The position numbers and the translations under genes are program-made. From Chloroflexota bacterium (lineage in GTDB: Bacteria; Chloroflexota; Anaerolineae; Aggregatilineales; J027), in contig QMIT01000009.1 of the NCBI GenBank assembly GCA_024434115.1, positions 1 through 64,000 on the forward strand: a DNA stretch of 64,000 nt. The letters are read 5' to 3'. The notes under the pieces were generated by a model that saw nothing but the letters and a program-made list of their open reading frames with translations, did not search any database and had not been told where the DNA came from. Below are positions 7,672 to 17,123 of this stretch, piece after piece. Numbering within the stretch: the first letter of the stretch is position 1; each line of letters opens with the position of its first letter.

Positions 7672-9474
7672 TTGATTACACGGAAAGGGCTTCAGCGACA
7701 GACACGGCGGCTGGATGCGACTCTGAAAGAATTAAATGCGGCGGGGGATCGCTTTGCTACCCTGCGGCTGTTAAGTATCGCGGTGGGTTTCTTGCTGACG
7801 GTGGTGCTGTATTTTGTGGCAGGCTTGTTGGTTTTTTGGATTAGCTTGCTGGTCACGATTGCGGTGTTCAGCGGGTTGGTGGTCGTGCATGGACGGATTC
7901 GACGGGCGGCGGAACGCACACAGGCATGGCGCAATTGGAAAATAGGCCAGATCGCGCGGATGGATTTGGATTGGGACAAACTGCCGAATGGAGGGCAGAC
8001 GACACATCCGCTTGAAATTGATCTTGATTTGCTGCAAGTCCATCGGCTGCTCAATACGGCGGCTTCACATGGCGGGGGGCAGCGATTGCATGAGTGGTTG
8101 TTAAATGAACGGCCCGATTTAGCCATGATTGAAAAACGACAGGCGCTGGTGCGGGAACTCATCTCGATGCCGATTTTTCGGGGCAAGTTGATTTTGCAGG
8201 CGGTATTGGCGGCACGCGATTTGCGGGAACAGCGGGAGGGACAGCGCATTTTGGGGTGGTTGGAGGAGCAGGCGGATACCAAGTCACTCCGCACGATTTT
8301 GTTGATTTTGGCAGGATTGGCTCCGGTCAATATTATGTTGTTCGCGCTGTATTCATTTGGGATTTTGCCGCCATTTTGGTTAGTGACGTGGTTTATTTAT
8401 GCGGCGATTTTTCTGAGCCAGATGCAGGAAATCGGGGTGCTGTTTCAGCGGGCACTGACGTTGGAAGATGCGCTGCGAAAATTGGGGGCAGTGCTGCATT
8501 ATGTCGAACGGTATCCATATGGCGGCAAAAAACATCTGCGGGAATTATGCCGCCCGGTGATTGAGGCCCAGCCCTCCCGTCAACTGCGCAAGGTGACATG
8601 GGTGGTGTCGGCGGCGGGGATACGCCAGAACCCGATTTTGTGGACGATGTTGAATGCGGTCATTCCATGGGATGTGTATTTCGCACATCGTTTGAATCAG
8701 CAGAAAGCGGAATTGGCGGAAAAACTACCCGTGTGGTTGGAGGTGTGGTTTGAATTGGAGGCGGTTTGTTCGTTAGCCAATTTCGCCTATTTGAATCCGG
8801 CCTATACATTTCCCAAAATCAGCGAGCAGGCGGTTTTTAAGGCACAGGCGATTGGGCATCCGCTGATTCCGCATGACCAGCGTGTCAGTAACGATTTTGC
8901 AATGGGGCAGGTCGGGCAAGTGGTGGTGATTACGGGGTCGAACATGGCGGGGAAAAGTTCATTTTTGCGGACGCTGGGGGTCAATTTATGTCTGGCGTAT
9001 GCGGGCGGGGTGGTGTGTGCGGGTGCGCTGGAAATCGGGTTGTTCCGCTTGTTTAGCTGCATACGGGTGACGGATTCGCTGAATGACGGCATCTCGTATT
9101 TTTATGCGGAGGTCAAACGGCTCAAGGCATTGTTGGATGCGCTACGGGTGGATGACCCACTACCGCTGTTTTTCCTGATTGATGAGATTTTCCGAGGAAC
9201 CAATAACCGCGAACGCTTGATTGGCAGCCGATCTTATATTCAGGCACTGGCGAACGGGCATGGGTTGGGGTTGATTGCGACGCATGACCTTGAATTGGTC
9301 AAGCTGGCGGACGAAAATCCACACATCTCGAATTACCATTTCCGCGAAGATGTACACGACGGGCGGATGGTGTTTGATTATCGGCTGCGCTCTGGCCCAT
9401 CACCAACGACGAATGCCCTGCGGATTATGGCTATGGAAGGGCTGCCTGTGGAAAGCGCGGCGCTTGAAAAATGA
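7672..9474 (+). CDS. Membrane-bound MutS-like ATPase
   Basis: A 600-aa protein with a MutS domain V ATPase at its C-terminus. It has a P-loop GSNMAGKSSFLRTLG (about residue 423), a Walker B/signature FFLIDEIFRGTNNRER (about 500) and the His-switch segment ATHDLELVKLA. It lacks the N-terminal mismatch-recognition domains of MutS1. Instead it has a double membrane segment near residues 35-70 and another near 205-250, so it is probably anchored in the inner membrane. The TTG start at 7672 is supported by AAAGGATAAGGA just upstream. This membrane MutS-related group is recurrent in bacteria, but its role is unknown; repair at the membrane is only a guess. It overlaps the next gene by ATGA. Confidence 0.85.
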   Translation: MITRKGLQRQTRRLDATLKELNAAGDRFATLRLLSIAVGFLLTVVLYFVAGLLVFWISLLVTIAVFSGLVVVHGRIRRAAERTQAWRNWKIGQIARMDLDWDKLPNGGQTTHPLEIDLDLLQVHRLLNTAASHGGGQRLHEWLLNERPDLAMIEKRQALVRELISMPIFRGKLILQAVLAARDLREQREGQRILGWLEEQADTKSLRTILLILAGLAPVNIMLFALYSFGILPPFWLVTWFIYAAIFLSQMQEIGVLFQRALTLEDALRKLGAVLHYVERYPYGGKKHLRELCRPVIEAQPSRQLRKVTWVVSAAGIRQNPILWTMLNAVIPWDVYFAHRLNQQKAELAEKLPVWLEVWFELEAVCSLANFAYLNPAYTFPKISEQAVFKAQAIGHPLIPHDQRVSNDFAMGQVGQVVVITGSNMAGKSSFLRTLGVNLCLAYAGGVVCAGALEIGLFRLFSCIRVTDSLNDGISYFYAEVKRLKALLDALRVDDPLPLFFLIDEIFRGTNNRERLIGSRSYIQALANGHGLGLIATHDLELVKLADENPHISNYHFREDVHDGRMVFDYRLRSGPSPTTNALRIMAMEGLPVESAALEK

Positions 9475-10019
9475 CACTATTTTTCTATGGGGCAATTGAA
9501 TTAAAAGATGATCGAACCGAGACCATTCGACGGTTGCTAGAATTGGGCCAAAAGGTTGGCTGGGCTTTGAGTATCGGGGAGATATTAGGCCTACATTCCT
9601 TCAGTAGTCTTTTCAATTTACCTGAAAGCCGTCAGCAGGAATTTTTGGTGTTTGAGGTTGATCCAAGCCACGACATCTATGACGATTATGGCGGTGTGCT
9701 GATGGAACAGCAGTATCGCAAGATAGCCCGCGATATAGGCCTGCCCCATTGGGAGTCAATTGGATTTGGTAGCCGCGATCTGGTGGATCAGATTTATAAA
9801 GCTAATCCGCCAGATATAACATTGGTTCGTTTTCTGAAAGGGTTATTCGAGGTATTCCCGGCAAGAGAAATCATCATTTGTTTTGACCAGAACTATGATA
9901 ATCACTTGGGATGCCCGGAAATCATTGGCGATCAGACGACTCTTTTGCGTGAGGCATGGTTGACTATCGCCTATGGATATTCTTGGCCCAATCTACGCCT
10001 AAAATTAGGGGCGGGATAG
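9471..10019 (+). CDS. Hypothetical protein translationally coupled to the MutS-like gene
   Basis: A 182-aa soluble protein I do not recognise. It begins at the ATGA overlap with the MutS-like gene, so the two are very likely co-translated. It is mixed alpha/beta and acidic, with segments such as LLELGQKVGWALSIGEILGL and FEVFPAREIIICFDQNYDN; there is no signal peptide, membrane helix or catalytic motif I can name. Its last 15 bp overlap the 3' end of the convergent LysM gene. The coupling suggests a partner of the membrane ATPase, but that is inference. Confidence 0.7.
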   Translation: MTLFFYGAIELKDDRTETIRRLLELGQKVGWALSIGEILGLHSFSSLFNLPESRQQEFLVFEVDPSHDIYDDYGGVLMEQQYRKIARDIGLPHWESIGFGSRDLVDQIYKANPPDITLVRFLKGLFEVFPAREIIICFDQNYDNHLGCPEIIGDQTTLLREAWLTIAYGYSWPNLRLKLGAG

Positions 10020-11351
10020 GGTGATTTGGATGGCGCAGAAGGATAATTCATAACCCTGATTGCTATAAACCATCAATCGTATCCAATAATTGCCGGGTGA
10101 ATAGCGGCTCGGATCAATTTGACCCAACACGCCCTCAAATGGGGCAGGTGAGGTATTTTGCAATAGGGTCGTAAAGACATCTGTTGCTGCATCGGCGGGG
10201 CGGATCTGCAATTCATAGCGGCCAAAATTCGGGAAATCCGCAAGGCCACGCACCTCAAAGGTACGGATAAACAGTTGACCGGGACGTGGTTCGTTAATCA
10301 CCACACTTGGGAAATCGCAACCAATCGCGGCTGGAACGCCGGGGGTGGTATTTACAAGGCCTGTATTTGGCGGAATATAGAGGGTCTGACCCGCTTGGAT
10401 ATTTGACCCCGTAAGGCAGTTGGCTTGGCGCAAGGCATCGGTACGCAGGCCCACACTCTGCGCAATTTCAAACAGGGTATCGCCAATTTCCACGACATAA
10501 GGCACCCAATCTTTGGGTGAGGTGCAGGCGGTTGGGGTCGCGGTCAACACGGTGGGCGTGATGGTCGCGGAGGGGAACGGCGTAATAGTCAAAGTCCGCG
10601 TTGATGTGGGTCGCCGGGTCACGGGTGGCGGTACGGGTGGCCGGGGCGTGCGCGTCGAACTGGGGGTAATGGTCACGGTGGGGGTATGTGATGGTCGTAT
10701 GGTGCGCGTTGGACTTGGCGTCCTCGTAAAAGTCGCAGTTACCGTCGCTGTCGCTGTCGGACTATTGGTATGGGTCGGCGAGGAAGTAGAAGTCGAAGTC
10801 GCGCTGGCCGAAATGCGTTTCGTTGGGATTGAGGTCGAGGTTGGCGAATTTGTTGCCGATGGGGTACGGGATGGGCTGGTTGTTGGTCGGTCTGTCGGTT
10901 CAAGCGAAGGACGGCGGGTGGAAGTCGGCGTTGGTGTCCGGGTCGCCTCAGCCGTTTCGGTTACCTCCGGGGTTTCGCTTGGGATTGCGGAGGGTTCAGG
11001 TGAATCGGTGACAGTGGGCGATGGCGTATGAGTTGGTTCGGGCGATTCATCTTGTGCGATGGCAGTTGGGGCAGGCGTGGTTTCGCTGCCATTCAGGTTA
11101 TTGGAGACGGCAGTTAGGGTAATGGCAAGCGCGGTCTCGGTTTCATTGATAACCGAAACACTATCGGTGGTCGGCACATTCATGGGAGCGCGGGTATTGG
11201 TAATGGTGGCGGTTCGAGTGGCGGCGGCGGTTTCTTTGTCGTCGTTTTGGCTACCCAACGTCAAAATAATGCCAAAAGCCAGCGCCATTGCCATCGCACC
11301 CACAACGACTACCGCTACCACCAGTTCATTTTGTCTGTCTCTGCGCCGCAT
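10005..11351 (-). CDS. Membrane-anchored LysM protein with Thr/Pro-rich stalk
   Basis: A 448-aa protein: a short basic N-terminus (MRRRDRQNE), one membrane helix at about 9-32, and a roughly 240-residue Thr/Ser/Pro-rich stalk. A LysM domain follows at about 288-332 (VPYVVEIGDTLFEIAQSVGL ... IQAGQTLYIPPN) and a C-terminal beta-rich domain of about 110 residues (WIRLMVYSNQGYELSFC near the end). LysM binds N-acetylglucosamine polymers. The stalk probably spans the envelope or cell surface. The stalk codons give long GTC/GTG-rich open frames on the opposite strand, which are artefacts. Confidence 0.85.
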   Translation of the reverse strand: MRRRDRQNELVVAVVVVGAMAMALAFGIILTLGSQNDDKETAAATRTATITNTRAPMNVPTTDSVSVINETETALAITLTAVSNNLNGSETTPAPTAIAQDESPEPTHTPSPTVTDSPEPSAIPSETPEVTETAEATRTPTPTSTRRPSLEPTDRPTTSPSRTPSATNSPTSTSIPTKRISASATSTSTSSPTHTNSPTATATVTATFTRTPSPTRTIRPSHTPTVTITPSSTRTPRPPVPPPVTRRPTSTRTLTITPFPSATITPTVLTATPTACTSPKDWVPYVVEIGDTLFEIAQSVGLRTDALRQANCLTGSNIQAGQTLYIPPNTGLVNTTPGVPAAIGCDFPSVVINEPRPGQLFIRTFEVRGLADFPNFGRYELQIRPADAATDVFTTLLQNTSPAPFEGVLGQIDPSRYSPGNYWIRLMVYSNQGYELSFCAIQITLSRP

Positions 11352-11484
11352 CGCGTGTCCCAGAAACTCCTCAAATCGAAAATTTCATTATGTGAAGCGT
11401 AGCACATATTTTCGGCGGGTGAAAGTCTGGGCACGCAGGCAGTGGCGAATGGTATGGACGTCGTTAAATAAACCCCATCCCCAA

Positions 11485-11508
11485 CCCTTCCCCGAACACA
11501 GGGAAGGG
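11485..11508. repeat. Hairpin between GT2 and LysM genes
   Basis: CCCTTCCC and GGGAAGGG form a perfect 8-bp stem with an 8-base loop, inside a larger imperfect inverted repeat (TAAACCCCATCC against GGGGTGGTTTA). It lies 20 bp past the stop of the GT2 gene and has no T-tract on the minus strand. It may be an intergenic hairpin repeat or a Rho-type 3' end rather than an intrinsic terminator. Confidence 0.5.
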
Positions 11509-11528
11509 TGATAGCCGATAGGGGTGGT

Positions 11529-12500
11529 TTATTGATTTTCAGGGGTAATGACGGAATGGATGGTGTATGGCCCTTTGCCCTGTGATTCATAGTAGGTACG
11601 CATCAACATTTCGATAATCAGGCCGAGCAGCACACATTGAACGCTGGCGACGAGCAGCACAATCCCGAAAAAGGGCAGGGGTGTGGAGACAAGCGCATCC
11701 CCGGTGATGAGGGTGTCGAGCAGCATCGCCATAAACGAGAGGGTACCGAGACCGCCAAAAATGAAACCCGCGCCGCCAAAAATGTACATGGGGCGGGTGT
11801 TAAATTTGATGAGAAAGGTCACGGTCATGAGGTCGAGCGCCACTTTCGCCGTCCGCCACAAGCCATATTTGCTTTTGCCATGTAGACGGGCACGGTGATT
11901 AACGACCATTTCATCAATTTTTGCGCCAGCCCCAAACGCCAAAACAGGGATAAATCGGTGCATCTCGCCATAGAGCCGGACATGATCCAAGACCTCGCGG
12001 CGATACATCTTGAGCGTACAGCCGTAGTCGTGCAAATGGACTTTGGTGACTTTGGAAATTAGCCAATTGGCAGCGATGGAGGGCAGGCGGCGGGTGACCA
12101 TTTTATCTTTGCGATTTTTGCGCCAACCGCTCACTAGATCGAACCCCTCATCCATCCGCGCTTTCATTCGGGGGATTTCGTGGGGGTCGTTTTGCATGTC
12201 GGAGTCCATCAGGGTGATAATCGCACCAGTGGCTTGGTCAATACCCGCTTGAATCGCGGCAGTTTGACCAAAATTGCGGCGCAGAAAAACGACCTTGACA
12301 TGCGAGGAGTCATTGGCGATTTCGGCAAGGCGTTCGGCACTTTTGTCGCGGCTGCCATCGTCCACATAGATGATTTCGTAGCGAAGGCTCATGCCAGACA
12401 ACACACCTTCGAGTTCTTCATGCACTACTTTGATGTTATCTTCTTCGTTATAGACAGGCAGTACGACGGACAGGTCGTAGGGATATTGTTTTGTGGGCAT
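11529..12500 (-). CDS. Family 2 glycosyltransferase with two C-terminal membrane helices
   Basis: A 323-aa GT2 enzyme of the DPM1/GtrB/ArnC type, which transfers sugars to a polyprenyl phosphate on the inner membrane face. It begins LSVVLPVYNEEDNI and YEIIYVDDGSRDKS, has the nucleotide-sugar metal motif as DSDMQND, and the family segment MYRREVLDHVRLYGEMHRF. Two C-terminal transmembrane helices (about 235-260 and 270-300) fit this group. Its product would supply polyprenyl-linked sugar for cell-envelope glycans. It is monocistronic and divergent from the phosphatase gene at 12676. Confidence 0.9.
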   Translation of the reverse strand: MPTKQYPYDLSVVLPVYNEEDNIKVVHEELEGVLSGMSLRYEIIYVDDGSRDKSAERLAEIANDSSHVKVVFLRRNFGQTAAIQAGIDQATGAIITLMDSDMQNDPHEIPRMKARMDEGFDLVSGWRKNRKDKMVTRRLPSIAANWLISKVTKVHLHDYGCTLKMYRREVLDHVRLYGEMHRFIPVLAFGAGAKIDEMVVNHRARLHGKSKYGLWRTAKVALDLMTVTFLIKFNTRPMYIFGGAGFIFGGLGTLSFMAMLLDTLITGDALVSTPLPFFGIVLLVASVQCVLLGLIIEMLMRTYYESQGKGPYTIHSVITPENQ

Positions 12501-12675
12501 TCGTTAGAATTCCTTTCGGGCGAATCGGCGAAATTATAGCATGGAAAAGATGGGCATACTAAGGTTGAGATTTGCCTAAAGCCGCTTGTTGAAAATCACC
12601 TGTTGTCTAGCCGTGAGCCTGTTGTAGAATAACAACGTTGGCCGATGACCCATCTTATCACCGCGAGATAACCCT

Positions 12676-13524
12676 ATGCTGCGATGGACAACCACTGACC
12701 TCGTGTTTTTTGATTGCGACAGCACCCTGACTACCATAGAGGGCATTGATGAATTGGCCCGGATGAAGGGTAAAGAGATGCGCGTCGGGGTGTTGACCGA
12801 AAAGGCCATGAACGGCGAGCTTGATCTGGCCGAAGTGTACGGCAAGCGGCTGAAGGCCATTAATCCTACACGCGGTCAATTGGCGGTGGTCGAGCAGTTG
12901 TATTGGGAAAATCTCGTACCCGATGCACAGGAAGTCATCAACACCCTGCAATTTTTGAAAAAGCATGTTTTTATTATCAGCGGCGGGTTGGCGGACGCGG
13001 TGAATGGATTTGGCACACGCTTAGGTGTTAGATCAGAGCATATTCGGGCCGTCTCGCTGGAATACAATGAATTGTCGGGCGAATGGTGGCGCTATTATGA
13101 CCAAGCCTCCCAGCAAAAACAGCGGTATCTGGCCTATGAAGAAGGGCCATTGACTGTCTCAGCAGGAAAACCGGAAATTGTGCGCCAACTAGCAGGGAAT
13201 TTATTTGGACGGCGCTTGCTAGTGGGGGACGGGGCCAGCGATTTAGCCACACGCGGCAACGGGGTAGATTTGTTCGTCGGGTTCGGCGGGGTGGTCGTGC
13301 GCGAAAAAGTCGAACGTGACGCCGATGTGTTCATCTATCCCAACACCCTAGCGCCCGTATTGCCATTGGTAGCCGGGGCAGTTGGATTTCATGCGGTGGT
13401 CGGGACGCCGCATGAAGAAGTGTATACACGCGGCCTACGGTTGTGTCAGACCAGCAGCGTCAAATTTCGGGATGCCGAATTAAAAGCGGCGTTCTATAAA
13501 GAATTTGAGACCATGACCGCCTAA
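12676..13524 (+). CDS. HAD-superfamily phosphatase, SerB-like
   Basis: A 282-aa HAD phosphatase of subclass IB. Motif I is DCDSTLT (residues about 13-19, nucleophile first Asp), motif II Ser is in IISGGL, the conserved Lys lies in SAGKPE, and motif III is GDGASDLATR. The DxDST form and four-helix cap length resemble phosphoserine phosphatase SerB. A roughly 60-residue C-terminal extension follows. Serine biosynthesis is therefore likely but not proven; related HAD-IB enzymes act on other phosphomonoesters. Its stop codon interlocks with that of the convergent gene (CTAA, 13521-13524). Confidence 0.8.
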   Translation: MLRWTTTDLVFFDCDSTLTTIEGIDELARMKGKEMRVGVLTEKAMNGELDLAEVYGKRLKAINPTRGQLAVVEQLYWENLVPDAQEVINTLQFLKKHVFIISGGLADAVNGFGTRLGVRSEHIRAVSLEYNELSGEWWRYYDQASQQKQRYLAYEEGPLTVSAGKPEIVRQLAGNLFGRRLLVGDGASDLATRGNGVDLFVGFGGVVVREKVERDADVFIYPNTLAPVLPLVAGAVGFHAVVGTPHEEVYTRGLRLCQTSSVKFRDAELKAAFYKEFETMTA

Positions 13525-14762
13525 TTCCCCAGTGTTGCCATTGCGATTTCGGCGGCGGCACGCGGGGTAATGCCTTGCAGGACGGATTCAAAAGCAACTT
13601 GGAGGGCAACCGCCGCGACGTTTTGGCGTTGGGCCGGGGGGAGAAAATAGGCCGCGTTGATCAGATTGCTCAACACAATCAGGTCGCTATCTTCGGCCAT
13701 GACCCGCAAGGCCCGCTGCTGACTGGGGAGCATATTGAGGGCAAGGGCAGTATCGGTTAGGTTATCCGAGTTCATCATCCACGTCAGAAAATTCCGCGCT
13801 TGAATTTGGCGGGTCGCGTCATCGGCCAATAACACCCACATCCAACCATCGAGCAAGGTAAAGGATTGACCATCGGCGGTAAGCGGGGGCACGATTTTGG
13901 CATCCCCGGCAAAGCGATTGCGATAGAGCAGATAGTCGGTGGAATTGAGCAGGGCCAGCACGGGATCATCGCCTGATAATTGGGCGCGATAATCGGCAAG
14001 GGTTTGAAGTTGCAGGGTATCTTCGAGCGGTTGCCTAAAGGGTTCTAATTGGACGGCGGTGGAATAAAATTCAAGCACTGTCAGTAGGGCATCTTCATTA
14101 AGGGCAGGAACATTTTCCTGATCTACTAAGTACCCTCCTTCGGCGAGATATTGAATCAATAACAACTCATTGATTACTTGGCTGGTAGCAGGTTTGGCGG
14201 CAAATAAAAGCGGCGTGTCCTGCTCCAAAAAATCACTGAAATTACGAGGCGGGGGTGCAGAATCGCCGGTGTAGAGCATGTGGTCAATTGAAAGCAGATA
14301 CGGAATGCCATAAAATTCGCCAGCCACCTGACCCATTTCCAAAACGTTGTCCGATAGGTCGTTTAGGGTAGAAGGGGGCAATAATCCTTCGACAGGCTGC
14401 AACAGGCCACTGTTGACGGCAGCCATCATTTCTTCATAGCGCATCAGGGTTAGATCGGGCAGGGCATCTGGCGCGACATCTCGGGTGAGGGTCAGGCGGC
14501 GGATGGTATCAATCGGCTGATATTCGAGGTAGCGCAGATCGAGATTGACATTGACATAAGCACTGCGGAAACTGTCGAACTGATTTTCAAGTGTGTCGGC
14601 GGCGTTTTCGGAAAGCAGCGCGTCAGGCCACCATACACGCAAATTGACGACTTCCTGCTGATTGACCCGCGTTGGAGCAGCGTCTTTTTGGCGTGCAAAA
14701 ACAGGGTTGTGGGCTGCTAAAATAGCCAGCATCAAGCCGAAAATCGCTGTTAGGGCACGCAT
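13521..14762 (-). CDS. Extracellular solute-binding protein (ABC transporter type)
   Basis: About 413 aa from the ATG at 14762, which has GGAGGA 7 bases upstream and starts a clear signal peptide (MRALTAIFGLMLAILAAHNP, cleavage near FARQ). The mature part resembles family 1 (sugar-type) binding proteins: NLRVWWPDAL strand, DLTLMRYEEM, YGIPYLLSIDHMLYTGD and a C-terminal repeated helical lobe (AARNFLTWMMNSDNLTD-like). No permease or ATPase genes adjoin it, so its transporter partner is elsewhere or it acts as a sensor protein. The gene is divergent from the second binding protein at 14905. Confidence 0.8.
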   Translation of the reverse strand: MRALTAIFGLMLAILAAHNPVFARQKDAAPTRVNQQEVVNLRVWWPDALLSENAADTLENQFDSFRSAYVNVNLDLRYLEYQPIDTIRRLTLTRDVAPDALPDLTLMRYEEMMAAVNSGLLQPVEGLLPPSTLNDLSDNVLEMGQVAGEFYGIPYLLSIDHMLYTGDSAPPPRNFSDFLEQDTPLLFAAKPATSQVINELLLIQYLAEGGYLVDQENVPALNEDALLTVLEFYSTAVQLEPFRQPLEDTLQLQTLADYRAQLSGDDPVLALLNSTDYLLYRNRFAGDAKIVPPLTADGQSFTLLDGWMWVLLADDATRQIQARNFLTWMMNSDNLTDTALALNMLPSQQRALRVMAEDSDLIVLSNLINAAYFLPPAQRQNVAAVALQVAFESVLQGITPRAAAEIAMATLGN

Positions 14763-14904
14763 AGGCTTCCTCCGAAGTTGCAAAACAGCGCCGATTATCC
14801 TCCGTTTGGAGAGAAACACAAGGGGGGCGTGCTTGCCGGATTTTTTAGGGACGGTACTATTATCTCAGTACATGATATACAGCAACTGCTGGAGGATGCA
14901 CCCC

Positions 14905-17109
14905 TTGAGAAAAAATATCCTAATTATCCCTCTGTTGACCCTGCTATTGGTCGCCAGTGTGATGGGATTAACCAGCGCCTCCTCGCCCAAGCAGGCGGTT
15001 GAAACACTGAATATTGGATTTATTCAAACCCCCGGCTCGACTGGCGATTTTGGGGTGCGGCTGGCGATTGACCAGATTAATCGAGAAGGCGGCGTGATCG
15101 GGCCAGATGGAACGCTCTATCGCTTGCAAGTGGTGTATCCGAATCGTCCGCCGTTTGCCCCCGATGGTGTGCCGGATGCGGTGAATTCGTTGGTTTCACA
15201 AGGCGCAATCGCCATTATTGGCCCGGTGGATAATCGGCTGGCTCTGCCCAATTTAGAAGTTTTGTCGCAGACGTCCGTGCCCGTGCTGACCTTTGCGACG
15301 GCTGATGGGTTAACTGAACAGGATACCCGCGACAATATCATGCGGATGCGGGCGGCAGATCGGTTTTATAATGAGGCACTGGCGACGATATTGATTGATG
15401 AGCGCAGTATTACCAAGATTGCCTTGATTCAAACTGATGTGGATTCGACGGAGGCCCTGCTGAATTTTGAAGGGATTCTGGTGGCTCGTGGGCTGACACC
15501 AACCACGAAAATTCAAGAGATTGACAACAGCAATCTGACGGCGAATGTTTCACAGATTCTACAAAATCAGCCTGCGGCAGTGGTATTTTGGGGGCCAGCC
15601 GCTGATGCTGGATCGTTGGTATTGAAACTGCGTGAGGCAGGCTTTTCGGGTGCATTTGTGTATCGGGACGCGCAAGAAGGTGTACATTCCGGAGCGATTC
15701 CGATTTCATTGGCACGCGGCATGATCGGGGCGACTTCGTGGTCATATACCACACCCACCGAGTTGGGGCGGGCATTTTTGGTGGACTATGTGACCAGTTT
15801 TAACAGCATCCCAACTGGGGTAGAGGCCGCCGCGTATGATGCGGTGTGGATTCTGCGCCGCCAGATTGAACAAACGGGTACGGACATCACCGACCTGCGC
15901 GAAGGATTGCTGCAAACCCCAACTATTTATGCCGTACAGGGCCGCCTAGAGCCGAGTGTGTATGGTGGGGGCGATTTTTCGCGGGCCGTCACCGTCTATA
16001 CGATTGGTGAATTGGGGGGGCCACAGTTGGTGGCGCGATTTGCTAACAATATCCGATTGGGTGACGATGATTTGGTTGCGGCGGATGTGCGGGTGGTGGG
16101 TTTGGCTGGAACGCTGACCTATACGCCGTCACCCTCCCCGACACCCAGCATTACGCCTAGCCCCTCACCCACACCGAGCGAAGTCACCCTGACCGTACCC
16201 CAGAACGCGGTGAATTTACGGGCTGGGCCGGGTACGGAATATGAAATCGTGGGTCAATTGCAACTGGGTGACACAGCGACAGTGATCGGGGTTAATCCCG
16301 GCGCGACGTGGTTGGTCATTAACCATGAGGGTGAGACAGTGTGGGTTGCAGCGGAGATTGTGGAGGTGTTCGACCCCAGCAATTTGCTTAGGCAACTCCC
16401 GATTGTTCAACCTAATACCAGTCCGGGGGTTGTGCCGGGGCAGTTGGTTGAGGGTATAGACCTGACGATTGAAGGGATTGTGTTAAATCCGCCACAAATC
16501 GCGCCGGGGCAGCCCTTTACTTTACAGGTCACGGTACGAAACTTGGGGACAGTGGCTGCTGGATCATTCTCGGTGGCGATGATTTTGCAACCGGGGAATA
16601 CGACCCTCACGGCGGGTTCGACGGGTTTGGGGGCGGGGCAATCGGCGATTGTGACACTCAGTGGCACGGTGCAGAGTACAGGTGTTTATACCACCAGCCT
16701 CACCGTAGATGCGACCAATTCGGTATTGGAGAGCAATGAGAATAATAATGTATTTCCCTTGACCTACGTCTCGGATCGGCCCATTATGAGCCGGATTGAT
16801 TTTGTGCAACTGCCGATTGGGACAGCCTATGACCTCGCAGGTGGGACAGCCGATTTGATTTGGACGGGGGCGCAGATTGAAGGCCAAAACAATGCCCGCT
16901 TTGGGGTGATCTATGCGGGATCGTATGAGGCGATAGATTACGCGGCGATTGACCCGAATGTGGTGATTAACTATATTCTGCCCGCCAATATGATTGGGAC
17001 GGGATCCATGATCGGGTTCATTACCGCAGAAGGGCGACGTGGGGTAATGCGCGTAGACACCCTCGCGGGAAACTTGCTCACGATCTCATATCGGGTGTAC
17101 AGCAATTAG
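14905..17109 (+). CDS. Periplasmic binding protein (Leu/Ile/Val type) with SH3b and CARDB domains
   Basis: About 734 aa. I place the start at TTG 14905: GGAGG at 14891-14895 is 9 bases upstream, and the product begins with a signal peptide (LRKNILIIPLLTLLLVASV). An in-frame ATG at 14896 sits right on the ribosome site. Residues about 30-400 are a type 1 periplasmic-binding fold (LNIGFIQTPGSTGDFG, AIIGPVDNRLALPNLEVLSQ). A Pro/Ser/Thr linker follows (PSPSPTPSITPSPSPTPS), then an SH3b domain (NAVNLRAGPGTEYEIVGQL), a CARDB-like adhesion domain (VRNLGTVAAGSFSV) and a C-terminal beta domain. Probably surface ligand capture. No permease is adjacent. Confidence 0.85.
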   Translation: MRKNILIIPLLTLLLVASVMGLTSASSPKQAVETLNIGFIQTPGSTGDFGVRLAIDQINREGGVIGPDGTLYRLQVVYPNRPPFAPDGVPDAVNSLVSQGAIAIIGPVDNRLALPNLEVLSQTSVPVLTFATADGLTEQDTRDNIMRMRAADRFYNEALATILIDERSITKIALIQTDVDSTEALLNFEGILVARGLTPTTKIQEIDNSNLTANVSQILQNQPAAVVFWGPAADAGSLVLKLREAGFSGAFVYRDAQEGVHSGAIPISLARGMIGATSWSYTTPTELGRAFLVDYVTSFNSIPTGVEAAAYDAVWILRRQIEQTGTDITDLREGLLQTPTIYAVQGRLEPSVYGGGDFSRAVTVYTIGELGGPQLVARFANNIRLGDDDLVAADVRVVGLAGTLTYTPSPSPTPSITPSPSPTPSEVTLTVPQNAVNLRAGPGTEYEIVGQLQLGDTATVIGVNPGATWLVINHEGETVWVAAEIVEVFDPSNLLRQLPIVQPNTSPGVVPGQLVEGIDLTIEGIVLNPPQIAPGQPFTLQVTVRNLGTVAAGSFSVAMILQPGNTTLTAGSTGLGAGQSAIVTLSGTVQSTGVYTTSLTVDATNSVLESNENNNVFPLTYVSDRPIMSRIDFVQLPIGTAYDLAGGTADLIWTGAQIEGQNNARFGVIYAGSYEAIDYAAIDPNVVINYILPANMIGTGSMIGFITAEGRRGVMRVDTLAGNLLTISYRVYSN

Positions 17110-17123
17110 TGGATGTATGACAC

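Noticed and set aside
10513..11031. 172-codon Val/Gly-rich open frame opposite the LysM protein stalk
   Set aside because: It is the complement of Thr/Pro/Ser repeat codons, a known artefact.
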